A stretch of 63,020 bases of DNA from Longispora albida DSM 44784 (GCF_000379825.1 NZ_KB903833.1:1-63020); one strand, 5' to 3'; positions 1 to 9,255 are shown, counted from the first letter of the stretch. Notes: generated by a model not told the origin, from the sequence alone. Translations and numbers: made by a program.

Positions 1-1
1 A

Positions 2-67
2 CTCGTCGCGGAAGAGGGCAGCGTGTACGCGAAGCTCTTCGCTTCCTGGCTGGAGCAGACGAGGTAG
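2..67 (+). CDS. 3' end of a probable ABC exporter ATP-binding/permease protein (partial)
   Basis: Only the last 21 codons and a TAG stop are in the window. They read LVAEEGSVYAKLFASWLEQTR, which resembles the extreme C-terminus of ABC exporter half-transporters, where a glycine-containing turn is followed by a Y-A-x-L-F/Y helix. No Walker or signature motif is visible because the gene begins upstream, so the family rests on this short tail alone. The frame ends cleanly and nothing coding follows for more than 1 kb. Confidence 0.45.
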   Translation, partial: LVAEEGSVYAKLFASWLEQTR

Positions 68-203
68 GCAGGCGGGGCGAGAGCGGCAGCGGGCTGGGCT
101 TGGTGAAGATCAAGAGCTTTGGGTGTACTGGAGTCGTGGCCGGACTGGCCGGGTGCTGTCGTCCGGTGTGGACCGAGGCCGGCGTCAGAACGCGGCGCTG
201 TGG

Positions 204-398
204 CTGCGGGGTTGATGGTTCTGTGAGAGCGGGGTCCGGCCGCCTGCCGGCGGCTGGTGCCCTGCGGGCCGCCTGCCGGCGGTCCTCGGGGCACTCCCCC
301 CCCTGCGGGGTTGATGGTTCTGTGAGAGCGGGGTCCGGCCGCCTGCCGGCGGCTGGTGCCCTGCGGGCCGCCTGCCGGCGGTCCTCGGGGCACTCCCC
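204..398 (+). repeat. Tandem direct duplication of a 96-bp segment (99-bp period)
   Basis: Bases 204-299 are repeated essentially perfectly at 303-398, offset 99. The unit starts CTGCGGGGTTGATGG and ends GGGGCACTCCCCC. The same unit is present a third time, inverted, inside the right arm at about 1009-1105. Within the unit GCCTGCCGGCGG occurs twice. Confidence 0.9.
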
Positions 399-780
399 CG
401 CCCTCCCGCCCCCAGCCCACCCCGCTGGCCTCCCAGCGGTGCTACCGCCCCGCCCGGCCAGCTCCCGCCATCCCGGCCACCGTCGGCACCGGCCCGGGTG
501 CTGAATGTCCAACCCGGGCAACCGGCCCAGGGGCGCCTGGGCGTCCAGCGCCGGCGCCTCTCAGTGCCGTCCCGGGGCGTCCACCGCCGGCCAGCTGAGC
601 CGCTGAGCCCAGCGGCCCGGGTGGGCCCGGCTTCACCGCGTGCGGTCCCGGCCTCACCGGCCCGTGTGGCCCGGCCCCCATGTGCCCCGTCCAAGCCCCT
701 GCGGGCAACCGCCCCAGCCGCGGGACCTGGGCTGGGACGGTTGCCCTGCTGTGAGGGGTGGGTGGGAGGCGTACTGGCGG

Positions 781-819
781 CTCCGGGCTCCGGGCTCCGG
801 GCTCCGGCTAGGGCTCCGG
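781..819 (+). repeat. Short tandem repeat of CTCCGGG
   Basis: Three full copies of the heptamer CTCCGGG are followed by CTCCGG, a short interruption and another CTCCGG. It lies in the GC-rich centre of the inverted repeat and probably arose by slippage. Confidence 0.7.
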
Positions 820-1237
820 TGGCGTGTCGTGCGGAAGGGGCTGGCTGCCGTCCTGCGGGGTGGGATCAGCTAGCCGGTGCGGGGACGGGATCGGCTCGCT
901 GGTAGCGGGGAGCGGATCAGCTGGCTGGTGTGGGGAAGGGCCGGCCGGGCGGGGCGGTAGCACCGCTGGAGGGCGGGGCGTGGTGGTGGGGGCGGGCGGC
1001 GGGGGAAGTGCCCGGAGGACCGCCGGCAGGCGGCCCGCAGGGCACCAGCCGCCGGCAGGCGGCCGGACCCCGCTCTCACAGAACCATCAACCCCGCAGCC
1101 ACAGCGCCGCGTTCTGACGCCGGCCTCGGTCCACACCGGACGACAGCACCCGGCCAGCCCAGCCACGACTCCAGTACAAAGAAAGCTCTTTCCTCACAAG
1201 ACTGTCCCCGCGACGCGCACCCAGCCACCACACCCAC

Positions 1238-2317
1238 TCACCGGACCTTCGCCAGCACCTCCAGCCCGAACCCCTGCACGTCCCGTACGACATCCTCCGG
1301 CGTTCCCGCCCGCTCGTAGCTGATCTCGATGACCACGTTCCGTTCCCGGATCAGCAGGTACGCGTACGCGGGCTGGTAGTTGTCCGCCCAGGCCCGCGAG
1401 ATGCCCGAACTCTGCCAGGCTTCCTCCCCGAACCCGGGCACCTTCGTGAGCCCTTGCTGCGCCTCCGAGCCTTCCGGCCGGCCCTCCTGCGCGTTCCCGC
1501 CGGGCTCGGCCGTGCTGTCGAAGCGGAGTTCCTCGACGAGCTGTCTCGGCTGGACCATGCGTTCCCGGGCCGCGCGGATCCCGCTGCCGTGCAGGGTCCG
1601 GGGCTCCGCGTAGATCTTGATGTGCAGGGCGTACGCCTCCGGCAGGATCCCGCCCTGCCACAGGCACCAGGTCTGCGTCGTCCCGATTCCGTACTGGTGC
1701 CGGGTGCGTTCGCCGGGCGGCAGGCGACCGGCGTCCACCGAGTCGCAGGCATGGGGCCATGCCGCTGCCAGCTGCTCCCACGGCCGGCTGGTCGCGGCCT
1801 GGCTGCCGACCACCGCCAGTACCACGATCACAACGGCCATCACCTGAAGATCAAGCCGGGTAACGCCACCCGCACGCTCCGCCCCGGCCCTTCCGGAGCG
1901 CCCGTCCCTCCCTGCCGCAAGGTTCTGGAAAACCCCCACATCCACCACGCCAAACACCCCGACAGGCGCAGGCAGCCGCATCCGCCGCCCATCCACCGCC
2001 CGGACTTCCACCACCCGGAACGCCCCGAGCCAGCGCACCTGCGCCACCTCATCCACTTCGGACCAGGTCATGAACTTCCGCCCGGCCCGGACGCCGTCGT
2101 CCGTCACCACCGCGCTCCGTGCCGCCCAGGCAGCGATCGCCATCGACCCGGCCGCCAGCAGGACTCCGGCCACCGCTGTCACGCCCGACGCCCGCCAGCC
2201 CTCCGAGGGCCGCACAGCCGCCAGCCACAAGGCCGACAAACCGATCACCACGAGCAGGTACCCGGCCACGGCAGCGAGCAGCTCCTGCCAGCCCGGCCGG
2301 TACCGGAGGGGAATCAT
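1238..2317 (-). CDS. Membrane protein with an N-terminal PH-like region, unknown function
   Basis: About 359 residues from the preferred start. Two hydrophobic segments near residues 12-35 and 45-67 are followed by a stretch (TDDGVRAGRKFMTWSEVDEV) typical of actinobacterial PH-domain membrane proteins. A third hydrophobic segment near residue 160 precedes a soluble extracytoplasmic C-terminal domain of about 180 residues with two cysteines. I chose the ATG at 2317 over the GTG at 2326 because a TATAGT box (2325-2330 on this strand) overlaps the GTG and sits seven bases before the ATG. It is divergent from the membrane protein at 2372. The function is not known. Confidence 0.75.
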   Translation of the reverse strand: MIPLRYRPGWQELLAAVAGYLLVVIGLSALWLAAVRPSEGWRASGVTAVAGVLLAAGSMAIAAWAARSAVVTDDGVRAGRKFMTWSEVDEVAQVRWLGAFRVVEVRAVDGRRMRLPAPVGVFGVVDVGVFQNLAAGRDGRSGRAGAERAGGVTRLDLQVMAVVIVVLAVVGSQAATSRPWEQLAAAWPHACDSVDAGRLPPGERTRHQYGIGTTQTWCLWQGGILPEAYALHIKIYAEPRTLHGSGIRAARERMVQPRQLVEELRFDSTAEPGGNAQEGRPEGSEAQQGLTKVPGFGEEAWQSSGISRAWADNYQPAYAYLLIRERNVVIEISYERAGTPEDVVRDVQGFGLEVLAKVR

Positions 2318-2324
2318 GGCCGTC

Positions 2325-2330
2325 ACTATA
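2325..2330 (-). promoter_or_regulatory. Probable -10 box TATAGT of a leaderless gene
   Basis: On the minus strand TATAGT is followed by seven bases and then the ATG at 2317, so transcription would begin at or next to the start codon. No ribosome binding site is present and no convincing -35 is seen. Confidence 0.5.
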
Positions 2331-2357
2331 GGCGGATCGGGCGGCCGGGGCGGCCAG

Positions 2358-2363
2358 TACGAT
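2358..2363 (+). promoter_or_regulatory. Probable -10 box TACGAT of a leaderless gene
   Basis: TACGAT is followed by eight bases and the ATG at 2372. Together with the minus-strand box at 2325-2330 it makes a compact divergent promoter pair in 54 bases. Confidence 0.45.
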
Positions 2364-2371
2364 CTGGGGTC

Positions 2372-3115
2372 ATGGTCCTCTACCGGCTCGCGGGCACCGT
2401 GAGCTGCGTCGGCGCTGGTGCGCTGCTGGCCGCTCTATGCGCGGCGGGCACCAGGGGCGGCGTCCACGCGCTCCTCACGCTCGCCGGCGCCTTCCTCGGG
2501 TATGCCTTCGCGCACACGCTCGGCTGGCTCACCGACCGCCTCACGGGCCACACCCGGACGGCCGGCACGCCGCACCAGGCCGCCAACCGGTACACGATGA
2601 GGACCACCACGCTCTCCGGTGCCCTGTCCACCGGTATCGCCCTGGGCCTGATCGCGATGATCGTCGTTCCCAGCCTCCTCGCCAAGAACAAGCTGTTCGG
2701 GCTGGCAGCCGCGCTCCTGGCCGTCGTGGCCGTCCTCTGGCTCCGCCGGGCTGTCCTGTCCGATGTGGAGGTCACGGTCGGCGCGGAGACCCTGGTGATC
2801 CGCGCCCGTAACCGCCGCCGGGCCCGCCTGGTCCGCGACGACCACCCCTGGGAGGAACTGCGCCTCCCGCTGCACGCCATCGTCCGCGTCGACCGGTTCG
2901 CCGACCCCTTCGGCCTGGGCCGCTGGCTGCTGGTCGACGCTGGCGAGCGCGGCAGGTTCGAGCTGCGCGCCACCGGAGTCCTGTCCGGCAGGCGAGCCTC
3001 GGCGGCGATCGGCAGGCTCGGGTCCGACCTCCTCGACCGGCTCGGCGCGACCCGGGGGACCAGGCCGTATCTGACCCGGTGGGGCACCTGGCGCTATGTC
3101 AGGAACAATCGGTGA
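2372..3115 (+). CDS. Membrane protein, probable PH-like domain, unknown function
   Basis: 247 residues. Four hydrophobic segments are visible (about 2-20, 28-48, 83-105 and 110-128), followed by a soluble basic domain of roughly 115 residues containing [16 protein letters not shown] and ending in RNNR. This layout resembles bacterial PH-domain membrane proteins, but no catalytic motif is evident. The frame stays open far upstream; the ATG at 2372 is preferred because the upstream part overlaps the divergent gene and a -10-like box lies eight bases before it. Its end overlaps the start of hisI by 20 bases, so the two are probably co-transcribed. Confidence 0.7.
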   Translation: MVLYRLAGTVSCVGAGALLAALCAAGTRGGVHALLTLAGAFLGYAFAHTLGWLTDRLTGHTRTAGTPHQAANRYTMRTTTLSGALSTGIALGLIAMIVVPSLLAKNKLFGLAAALLAVVAVLWLRRAVLSDVEVTVGAETLVIRARNRRRARLVRDDHPWEELRLPLHAIVRVDRFADPFGLGRWLLVDAGERGRFELRATGVLSGRRASAAIGRLGSDLLDRLGATRGTRPYLTRWGTWRYVRNNR

Positions 3116-3584
3116 CGTGGACCAGCCCAGCAACCCCGCAGCCCCCCAGGGCGCCCCTGTGCCCTCCCCGCCCCCCTCAAACCCCCCTGGCCACTCCACC
3201 CCCTCGGGCACCTCGGCAGGCCAGCCGGCCCACCCGGCTCACCCAGACCTCTCCGCCCTCGTCTTCGACGCCGCCGGCCTGATCCCTGCCATCGCCCAGC
3301 AGCACGACACCGGCGAGGTGCTCATGCTGGCCTGGATGGACGCCGAGGCGGTCCGCCGTACCCTCGCGACCGGCCGGGCCACGTACTGGTCCCGCAGCCG
3401 CCAGGAGTACTGGGTCAAGGGCGAGACCTCCGGCCACGCCCAGCGCGTGGTCTCCGTGGCGCTCGACTGTGACGGCGACGCGCTCCTGCTCCAGGTCGAC
3501 CAGACCGGCCCGGCCTGCCACACCGGCGCCCGCACGTGTTTCCACACCCCGCTGACAGCCACCAGCGGCGAGGACCGGGCATGA
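3096..3584 (+). CDS. hisI: Phosphoribosyl-AMP cyclohydrolase
   Basis: Opens the purine ring of phosphoribosyl-AMP in the third step of histidine biosynthesis. The core (about residues 50-155) carries the family signature [20 protein letters not shown] and the three metal-binding cysteines in DCDGD, ACHTG and RTCF. The first ~48 residues are a proline-rich extension not needed for catalysis. A GTG at 3117 (valine 8), just after the upstream stop and preceded by AGGAA, is an alternative start. The stop overlaps the next gene as ATGA. Placement before trp genes is typical of actinobacteria. Fusion to HisE is not seen. Confidence 0.95.
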   Translation: MSGTIGDVDQPSNPAAPQGAPVPSPPPSNPPGHSTPSGTSAGQPAHPAHPDLSALVFDAAGLIPAIAQQHDTGEVLMLAWMDAEAVRRTLATGRATYWSRSRQEYWVKGETSGHAQRVVSVALDCDGDALLLQVDQTGPACHTGARTCFHTPLTATSGEDRA

Positions 3585-4141
3585 CCGGCCGCCGGGGCCT
3601 CCTCACTGCCCTCCTCCTGGCGGTGGCCGCCGCCGGTACGGGGCTCTTCCTCGCCACCCGGGAGTGGATGACCGAGACCGTCGCCCGCCCGGCCCCCCTG
3701 CCGCCCGAGACGGTGACGCGCTCCGCTGCCGACCTGATGCCGTGGCTGCCGGCCGCCTGCGCGGTCGCCCTGGCCGGCGCGGGTGCCCTGATCGCGACCC
3801 GGGGTATCGCCCGGCGCGTTGTCGGCGTCCTGATCGCGCTCTCCGGCCTGGCGATCGTCGCGGGCAGCAACTACGGCGAGCTGCCGCTCTCGGCCGCCAA
3901 CGCCGTCTGCGGTGCCCTGGTCGCGGCAGCGGGTACCCTGGCGGCCCTGAGAAGCTCGGCGTGGCCCGTCATGGGCGCACGGTACGAACGGAAACCAGAC
4001 CGCCCAGGCGATCTCTGGGACGCCCTGGACCGCGGCGAGGACCCCACACAGAACAACCGGAACGACCCCCGGCCGGGCCAGAACCCGGCCGCGCACAACC
4101 CCGAGCACCCCTCAGCCGATCATCCGGACGGCAGCCGATGA
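3581..4141 (+). CDS. Trp-biosynthesis-associated membrane protein (TIGR02234/PF09534-like)
   Basis: 186 residues. Four hydrophobic segments (about 6-24, 50-70, 78-96, 105-125) are followed by a charged Asn/Pro-rich cytoplasmic tail. The pattern, including [14 protein letters not shown] between helices, matches the small membrane protein that actinobacteria encode between hisI/trpE and trpC; its biochemical role is unknown. The ATG overlaps the hisI stop by four bases, indicating translational coupling. The 181 bases that follow contain only a putative promoter and a mini-ORF. Confidence 0.85.
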   Translation: MTGRRGLLTALLLAVAAAGTGLFLATREWMTETVARPAPLPPETVTRSAADLMPWLPAACAVALAGAGALIATRGIARRVVGVLIALSGLAIVAGSNYGELPLSAANAVCGALVAAAGTLAALRSSAWPVMGARYERKPDRPGDLWDALDRGEDPTQNNRNDPRPGQNPAAHNPEHPSADHPDGSR

Positions 4142-4283
4142 CCCAGCACCCATCACGGTCGATGACCCAATACCCATTAGGTGGGGAAATGTCCGCACCC
4201 CGGGCGCGCGAAGACGCATTATCCACGATTCCGCAGCGTGAGGTGGGACATACCCCAGGTCCCGCTGGTTCGGTTCCTGGCCC

Positions 4284-4289
4284 TACGAT
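4284..4289 (+). promoter_or_regulatory. Possible -10 box TACGAT ahead of trpC
   Basis: TACGAT sits seven bases before an ATG at 4297. Spacing suggests transcription starting about 4296-4297, which would let trpCBA be made separately from the upstream genes. No good -35 is seen. Confidence 0.35.
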
Positions 4290-4296
4290 CGCAGGC

Positions 4297-4326
4297 ATGG
4301 CACCCGGAGAGGGGAGTCCGCGGTGA
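4297..4326 (+). CDS. Putative nine-codon leader ORF overlapping the trpC start
   Basis: Reads MAPGEGSPR and stops at TGA 4324-4326, overlapping the trpC GTG as GTGA. The purine-rich GAGAGGGGAG inside it doubles as the trpC ribosome site. It contains no tryptophan codons, so it is not a classical Trp attenuator; its likely role, if translated, is coupling. It may be fortuitous. Confidence 0.25.
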   Translation: MAPGEGSPR

Positions 4327-5132
4327 GTGTGCTGGACGAAATTTTGGCTGGGGTCCGCGAAGATGTCGCGGCCCGCCAGCAGCAGGTCCCGTTAGAGCTG
4401 GTCAAGGAGCGCGCAGCCGCTGCCAGGCCACCGCTCGACGCTTATGCTGCGCTGCGCGCGCCGGGCGTCGGGGTGATCGCCGAGGTGAAGCGCTCTTCGC
4501 CGTCGAAGGGCGCCCTGGCGGAGATCCCGGACCCGGCGGAGCTGGCCGTGCAGTACGCGGCTGGCGGCGCGCGGGTGATCAGCGTGCTGACCGAGGGCAG
4601 GTGGTTCGGCGGCAGCCTGGACGACCTGACGGCGGTCCGCGCGGCTGTGAAGGTACCGATTCTCCGCAAGGACTTCGTCGTGTCGAGCTACCAGGTGCAC
4701 GAGGCCCGGGCCTACGGCGCTGACCTGGTTCTGCTGATCGTGGCGGCCCTGGAGAAGAACGTGCTGACCGGGCTGCTCGAGCGGATCGAGTCGCTGGGCA
4801 TGGCGGCGCTGGTCGAGGTGCACGACGAGGACGAGGCTGACATCGCCCTCGAGGCCGGTGCCAAGCTGATCGGCGTCAACGCGCGCAACCTGAAGACGCT
4901 GGAGGTCGACCGGTCCGTCTTCGAGCGGATCGCGCCCGGCCTGCCGAACAACGTCGTCAAGATCGCCGAGTCGGGGGTGCGTGGCCCGCACGACCTGATC
5001 CGGTACGCCTCGGCTGGTGCCGACGCCGTGCTGGTCGGCGAGGGCCTGGTCACCCAGAAGAGCCCGAAGGACGCGGTGGCGGAGCTGGTGAACGCCGGTA
5101 ACCACCCCGCGACGCCGCGCCCGGCCCGATAA
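4323..5132 (+). CDS. trpC: Indole-3-glycerol phosphate synthase
   Basis: 269 residues, usual length for a monofunctional enzyme. It closes the indole ring from CdRP in tryptophan biosynthesis. Visible catalytic and binding motifs of the (beta/alpha)8 barrel are [11 protein letters not shown] (two lysines), [12 protein letters not shown] (general acid lysine), [10 protein letters not shown] (glutamate), [10 protein letters not shown] and IAESGV. The GTG start is supported by AGAGGGGAG a few bases upstream. The gene is followed by a 137-base gap and then trpB. Confidence 0.97.
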   Translation: MSVLDEILAGVREDVAARQQQVPLELVKERAAAARPPLDAYAALRAPGVGVIAEVKRSSPSKGALAEIPDPAELAVQYAAGGARVISVLTEGRWFGGSLDDLTAVRAAVKVPILRKDFVVSSYQVHEARAYGADLVLLIVAALEKNVLTGLLERIESLGMAALVEVHDEDEADIALEAGAKLIGVNARNLKTLEVDRSVFERIAPGLPNNVVKIAESGVRGPHDLIRYASAGADAVLVGEGLVTQKSPKDAVAELVNAGNHPATPRPAR

Positions 5133-5269
5133 TTGCCCTGAAACGTCCGCGACCCCGGCCGGCCGGCCACGAGTGTGAGGCAGCACGAGCGTGAGCTGCC
5201 CCGAGCACGCGCTGGCCGGGTTCGCCGCCGGAATGCTGGACTGGCCGCGACGTCTGGAATGGGGTTGGC

Positions 5270-6493
5270 GTGACAGCGGTGCACCCGTTCGCGTTCGAAG
5301 CACCGCTGCCGGACTCCAGCGGCCATTTCGGCAGGTACGGCGGACGGTTCGTCCCTGAGGCCCTCATCGCGGCCCTCGACGAGCTGACCGTCGCGTATCA
5401 CGCGGCCAAGAAGGACCCTGACTTCCTCGCCGAGTACGACCGGCTCCTGCGCGACTACGCCGGCCGCCCCAGCCGCCTCTATCACGCCCGGCGGCTGTCC
5501 GAGCAGGCCGGAGCCGAGATCTGGCTCAAGCGCGAGGACCTGAACCACACCGGCGCGCACAAGATCTGCAACGTTCTCGGACAGGCCCTCCTCACCCGCC
5601 GGATGGGCAAGAAACGGGTGATCGCCGAGACCGGGGCCGGTCAGCACGGCGTCGCCACGGCCACGGCCGCCGCGCTCTTCGGCCTCGAGTGCGTGATCTA
5701 CATGGGCGAGGTCGACACCGAGCGCCAGGCTCTCAACGTCGCCCGGATGGAACTGCTCGGCGCGAAGGTCGTCCCGGTCACCACCGGCTCCCGCACGCTC
5801 AAGGACGCGCTCAACGAGGCGTTCCGCGACTGGGTGGCCAATGTGGACAGCACGCACTACGTGATCGGCACGGCAGCTGGCCCGCACCCGTTCCCGGCTC
5901 TCGTCCGCGATCTGGCCCGCGTCATCGGTGCCGAGACCCGTGAGCAGTTCGACGGCCTGCCCGACGCCGTGGCGGCCTGCGTCGGGGGCGGTTCCAACGC
6001 GATCGGCATGTTCCACGCCTTCGTCCCTGACCCCACCGTCCGGCTGTTCGGCTTCGAGGCCGGCGGCGACGGCGCGGACACGCCGCGCCACGCGGCGACG
6101 CTGACCGGCGGCCGTCCCGGCGTCCTGCACGGCGCGCGGTCCTATCTCCTCCAGGACGCCGAGGGGCAGACGATCGAGTCGCATTCGATCTCGGCCGGGC
6201 TGGACTATCCCGGTGTCGGCCCCGAGCACGCCTGGCTCCGCGACACCGGCCGCGCCGAGTACCGTCCCGTGACGGACACGGCGGCGATGGAGGCGTTCAA
6301 GCTGCTCTGCGCCACCGAGGGCATCATTCCCGCCATCGAGAGCTCACACGCCGTCGCTGGCGCGCTGTCGATCGTCCCCGAGCTCACTGCCGCCCTGGGC
6401 CGCCCGCCGAGGATCGCCGTCTGCCTTTCCGGCCGGGGAGACAAGGACGTTTCCACCGCCGCTCACTGGTTCGGACTTCTCCATGATCAATAA
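5270..6493 (+). CDS. trpB: Tryptophan synthase beta chain
   Basis: 407 residues. Condenses indole with serine to tryptophan. The PLP lysine is in [11 protein letters not shown], the catalytic glutamate in AETGAGQHG, the phosphate-binding glycine loop in [10 protein letters not shown] and the C-terminal loop in CLSGRGDKD. The GTG start follows GGAATGGGG. The 3' end overlaps trpA by 11 bases, the usual arrangement for equal subunit synthesis. An alternative-frame Trp-rich ORF runs through the start region (see findings). Confidence 0.98.
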   Translation: MTAVHPFAFEAPLPDSSGHFGRYGGRFVPEALIAALDELTVAYHAAKKDPDFLAEYDRLLRDYAGRPSRLYHARRLSEQAGAEIWLKREDLNHTGAHKICNVLGQALLTRRMGKKRVIAETGAGQHGVATATAAALFGLECVIYMGEVDTERQALNVARMELLGAKVVPVTTGSRTLKDALNEAFRDWVANVDSTHYVIGTAAGPHPFPALVRDLARVIGAETREQFDGLPDAVAACVGGGSNAIGMFHAFVPDPTVRLFGFEAGGDGADTPRHAATLTGGRPGVLHGARSYLLQDAEGQTIESHSISAGLDYPGVGPEHAWLRDTGRAEYRPVTDTAAMEAFKLLCATEGIIPAIESSHAVAGALSIVPELTAALGRPPRIAVCLSGRGDKDVSTAAHWFGLLHDQ

Positions 6494-7247
6494 AAGCCTC
6501 ATCGGGTACCTGCCAGCAGGCTTCCCCACCGTCGACCGTGGCATCTCCGCGATGCTGGCGATGGCGGACGCCGGCGTGGACCTGATCGAGATCGGCTTCC
6601 CGTACTCCGACCCGGTCATGGACGGCCCCGTGATCCAGCGGGCCAGCGACATCGCCCTGGCCGGCGGGGTACGCGCCGCCGACGTGTTCCGCACCGTCGA
6701 GGCCGTCGCGGCCACCGGCACCCCGGCCGTCGTGATGCTGTACTGGAACCTCGTCGAGCAGTACGGCGTCGACGCCTTCGCCCGTGACCTGGCGAGCGCC
6801 GGCGGCTCGGGACTGATCACGCCCGACCTGATCCCGGAGGAGGCCGGCGAGTGGCTGGCGGCCTCCGACCGGTACAACCTGAACCGGATCTTCCTCGTCG
6901 CGCCCAGCTCGACCGGCGAGCGCCTGGCATGGACGGCTCAGCACTGCCGGGGCTTCGTCTACGCCACAGCGGTCATGGGCGTGACGGGCGCGCGGGCCGA
7001 GAGTTCCACGTCGGCTCCCACCCTCGTCGAACGCCTCCGGAAGGTCACAGACCTGCCGATCGGCGTCGGCCTCGGCGTGAGCACCGGCGAGCAGGCCGCT
7101 GAGGTGGCCTCCTACGCCGACGGCGTGATCGTCGGCAGTGCGCTGGTCCGCTGCCTGCTCGACGCCGACCAGCCTGCCGGCGAGGCCGCTCTCCGTGCCC
7201 TCGTCACCGAGCTGGCCACAGCCACCCACAGCGCCCGCGAGTCCTGA
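6483..7247 (+). CDS. trpA: Tryptophan synthase alpha chain
   Basis: 254 residues. Cleaves indole-3-glycerol phosphate and channels indole to TrpB. The catalytic glutamate is in [11 protein letters not shown] and the aspartate in VMDGP; the phosphate-binding [11 protein letters not shown] is present. Compared with usual actinobacterial TrpA it starts about 12-15 residues late: [15 protein letters not shown] lacks the preceding amphipathic helix, and no earlier start exists in this frame. The stop is 18 bases from the end of the convergent gene at 7266; no terminator hairpin is evident between them. Confidence 0.96.
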   Translation: MINKSLIGYLPAGFPTVDRGISAMLAMADAGVDLIEIGFPYSDPVMDGPVIQRASDIALAGGVRAADVFRTVEAVAATGTPAVVMLYWNLVEQYGVDAFARDLASAGGSGLITPDLIPEEAGEWLAASDRYNLNRIFLVAPSSTGERLAWTAQHCRGFVYATAVMGVTGARAESSTSAPTLVERLRKVTDLPIGVGLGVSTGEQAAEVASYADGVIVGSALVRCLLDADQPAGEAALRALVTELATATHSARES

Positions 7248-7265
7248 GCCCGTATCCCCTGACCC

Positions 7266-8063
7266 CTACTGCCACACAGCGCTGATCATGTAGTCGATCT
7301 TCGCGCCCGTGGCCGTGGCCACCGGTACGTCGTAGAAGAGCTTCCCGGTGCGGGTCTCCCCGGGCTTGATGGCGCCGGACGTCAGGCCCTGCTTCGAGCC
7401 GACCAGCCCGGGGAATCTGACGCTGTGCTTCCCGCCGCCCGCGTCGATCAGCCAGAAGAAGGTCGGGGCGACCGGCAGCCCCTCCGCGGGCCCGCTGAGC
7501 ACGGTGAACTCCACATCAGCCGTCGTGAACCCGCTGCCGTTCTCGTCCTTCGAGTACTCGCTGGCCGGCGGCACCCCCGTCTTCAGCGGCCCGACCCTGA
7601 CCCGGACCTGGTACCCGAGCTCCTCGAACTCCACCCGGGTCCCGAACGGCACGGCCTGCTTCGTCTTCGGCACGTACACCGGCTGCCTGCTCGGCGCGGG
7701 CGGCACGGCAGGCTTGCTCACCCCAGGCGTGGTCCTGCCAGGTACCGGCGTCGCCTCAGGCCCCGCTGACGGGGACACGGACGGCGAAGGGCGCGGTACC
7801 CGCGTCGGCCAGGCGAACGGCGAGACCTGCACCGGCTCAGCCTGCCCGCGCGTGAAACGCCCGTCATCGCCGAACGAGGGTCCCTGGATCCTCGGGAGCA
7901 GGAACACCGCCCCCGCGACCAGGCACAACGACAGGAAACCACCCAGCACGCCGAGCACGATCAGCCCGGTCGTCCGGTCACCCGGCTTCGAACCGTGCTC
8001 CCAGCGCTCCGGCGGTAACAAGTGGGTGTGCTGGTGCTCTGGCGGCGGCCCGGACATGGCCAT
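7266..8063 (-). CDS. Single-span membrane protein with extracytoplasmic DUF4352-like domain
   Basis: 265 residues. A ~30-residue cytoplasmic leader is followed by one transmembrane segment (about 33-56), a Pro/Ser/Thr-rich linker (about 75-130) and a beta-rich domain (about 135-265) with EFEELGYQVRVRVGPL and IKPGETRTGKLFYDVP, as in telokin-like DUF4352 proteins that are usually surface exposed. Function is unknown. The ATG is preceded by GGGGA nine bases upstream. It is convergent with trpA and divergent from lgt. An internal in-frame Met at position 3 is an alternative start. Confidence 0.7.
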   Translation of the reverse strand: MAMSGPPPEHQHTHLLPPERWEHGSKPGDRTTGLIVLGVLGGFLSLCLVAGAVFLLPRIQGPSFGDDGRFTRGQAEPVQVSPFAWPTRVPRPSPSVSPSAGPEATPVPGRTTPGVSKPAVPPAPSRQPVYVPKTKQAVPFGTRVEFEELGYQVRVRVGPLKTGVPPASEYSKDENGSGFTTADVEFTVLSGPAEGLPVAPTFFWLIDAGGGKHSVRFPGLVGSKQGLTSGAIKPGETRTGKLFYDVPVATATGAKIDYMISAVWQ

Positions 8064-8222
8064 GCTGTCGATCCCCGTTCGTGGCGCGCGGGCCCCGTGC
8101 TCCGCGCGCAGTCACGGTAAGGGGCAGGCGGCGGCCGGCCCAAGCGAATGTGCTCGCGATCTCGGCCCGGGCCAGCTCACGCCGGTTACGTGACCGATAT
8201 CGCTTCTCTGACCTGCCCGCGA

Positions 8223-8228
8223 TAAGGT
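8223..8228 (+). promoter_or_regulatory. Probable -10 box TAAGGT of leaderless lgt
   Basis: TAAGGT is followed by six bases and the GTG at 8235, so the predicted transcript starts on the initiation codon. No Shine-Dalgarno sequence precedes the GTG. Confidence 0.5.
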
Positions 8229-8234
8229 GCGCGG

Positions 8235-9236
8235 GTGAATCTCGCTGCCATCCCGAGCCCCAGCCAGGGCGTCTGGCACCTCATGGGTGTGCCGATCCGG
8301 GCGTACGCACTGTGCATCGTGGCCGGCATCGTGCTGGCCTGCTGGATCACCGAGCGGCGGCTGCGCGCCCGCGGTGGCCCGCAGTACGCGGTGCTCGACA
8401 TCGCCGTCTGGGCCGTGCCGGCCGGCATCATCGGCGCCCGGCTTTACCACGTGTTCACCTCGCCGGACGCCTACTTCGGCGCCAACGGCGACCCGGTCAA
8501 GGCCCTCTACATCTGGGAGGGCGGCCTCGGGATCTGGGGCGCGGTGGCCGGCGGCGCGGTCGGTGCCTGGATCGCCTGCCGCAAGCTCGGCATCCCGCTG
8601 CGCATGGTCGCCGACGCGCTCGCCGTCGGCCTCCCGCTGGCGCAGGCCGTTGGCCGGTTCGGCAACTGGTTCAACAACGAGCTGTACGGCGGGCCGACCA
8701 CCCTGCCCTGGGGCCTGAAGGTCTACGAGTGGGACGCGCAGGCCGGCAAGGCCGCCGCCGGCCCCGACGGCAAGCCGATCCAGCTGGAGGGCCTGTTCCA
8801 CCCCACGTTCCTCTACGAGGCGCTGTGGAACGTCGGCGTCGCCGGGCTGGTCCTGTGGGCGGAGAAGCGGTTCAAGCTGGGCTGGGGCCGTGGCTTCGCG
8901 CTGTACGTGATGGGCTACACGGCCGGCCGTGGCTGGATCGAGGCGATGCGCACCGACCCCGCGCAGGAGATCGCCGGCCTCCGGCTCAACGTGTGGACCT
9001 CGATCATCGTGTTCGCCGGCGCCCTCGCCTACTTCCTGATCAAGCGCGGCAAGCCGCAGGAGAAGCTGGTCACCATCGACGGCACGCTCACCCCGGTCCC
9101 GCTCGGCTGGGAAGAGCCCGAGCCCGGCACCGGTACCCCGGATTCCACTCCGGAGACGGACCCCGACCCGGACGCGGAAGCCGAACCGGACCCAGGCGGC
9201 ACCCAGTCCCCGTCCACCGAGGACACCAAGAGCTAA
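8235..9236 (+). CDS. lgt: Prolipoprotein diacylglyceryl transferase
   Basis: 333 residues. Transfers diacylglycerol from phosphatidylglycerol to the lipobox cysteine of prolipoproteins in the cytoplasmic membrane. About seven hydrophobic segments are present, with the Lgt signature VGRFGNWFNNELYG (essential arginine) near residue 140 and the HPTFLYEALWN region. Characteristic of actinobacteria is an acidic Pro/Asp/Glu-rich C-terminal tail of ~45 residues. The gene probably has its own leaderless promoter. It ends ahead of a strong hairpin shared with the convergent gmd. Confidence 0.95.
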   Translation: MNLAAIPSPSQGVWHLMGVPIRAYALCIVAGIVLACWITERRLRARGGPQYAVLDIAVWAVPAGIIGARLYHVFTSPDAYFGANGDPVKALYIWEGGLGIWGAVAGGAVGAWIACRKLGIPLRMVADALAVGLPLAQAVGRFGNWFNNELYGGPTTLPWGLKVYEWDAQAGKAAAGPDGKPIQLEGLFHPTFLYEALWNVGVAGLVLWAEKRFKLGWGRGFALYVMGYTAGRGWIEAMRTDPAQEIAGLRLNVWTSIIVFAGALAYFLIKRGKPQEKLVTIDGTLTPVPLGWEEPEPGTGTPDSTPETDPDPDAEAEPDPGGTQSPSTEDTKS

Positions 9237-9255
9237 CCCCAGAAACCCCAAGCGA

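Larger units (their letters stand above)
92..1196. repeat. Long inverted repeat with ~200-bp arms in a gene-free region
   Basis: The left arm (about 92-299) returns as its reverse complement at about 1009-1196. The inner ~100 bp of the arms are nearly identical and similarity fades toward the outer ends, around the CTTG/AGAGCTTT and CAGTACA stretches. The 700-bp centre is extremely GC-rich and low in complexity. The whole stretch 68-1237 has open frames on both strands, but they are proline/arginine/glycine-rich, lack credible ribosome sites and look like no protein I recognise, so I call no gene. It could be a degenerate mobile element or a recombination-generated fold-back. Confidence 0.75.

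Noticed and set aside
185-1166. Overlapping open frames within the inverted-repeat region
   Set aside because: Low-complexity composition, no ribosome site, and frames that follow the repeats on both strands.
4142-4322. Classical Trp attenuator leader before trpC
   Set aside because: No Trp codon run and no competing hairpins; only a mini-ORF without Trp.
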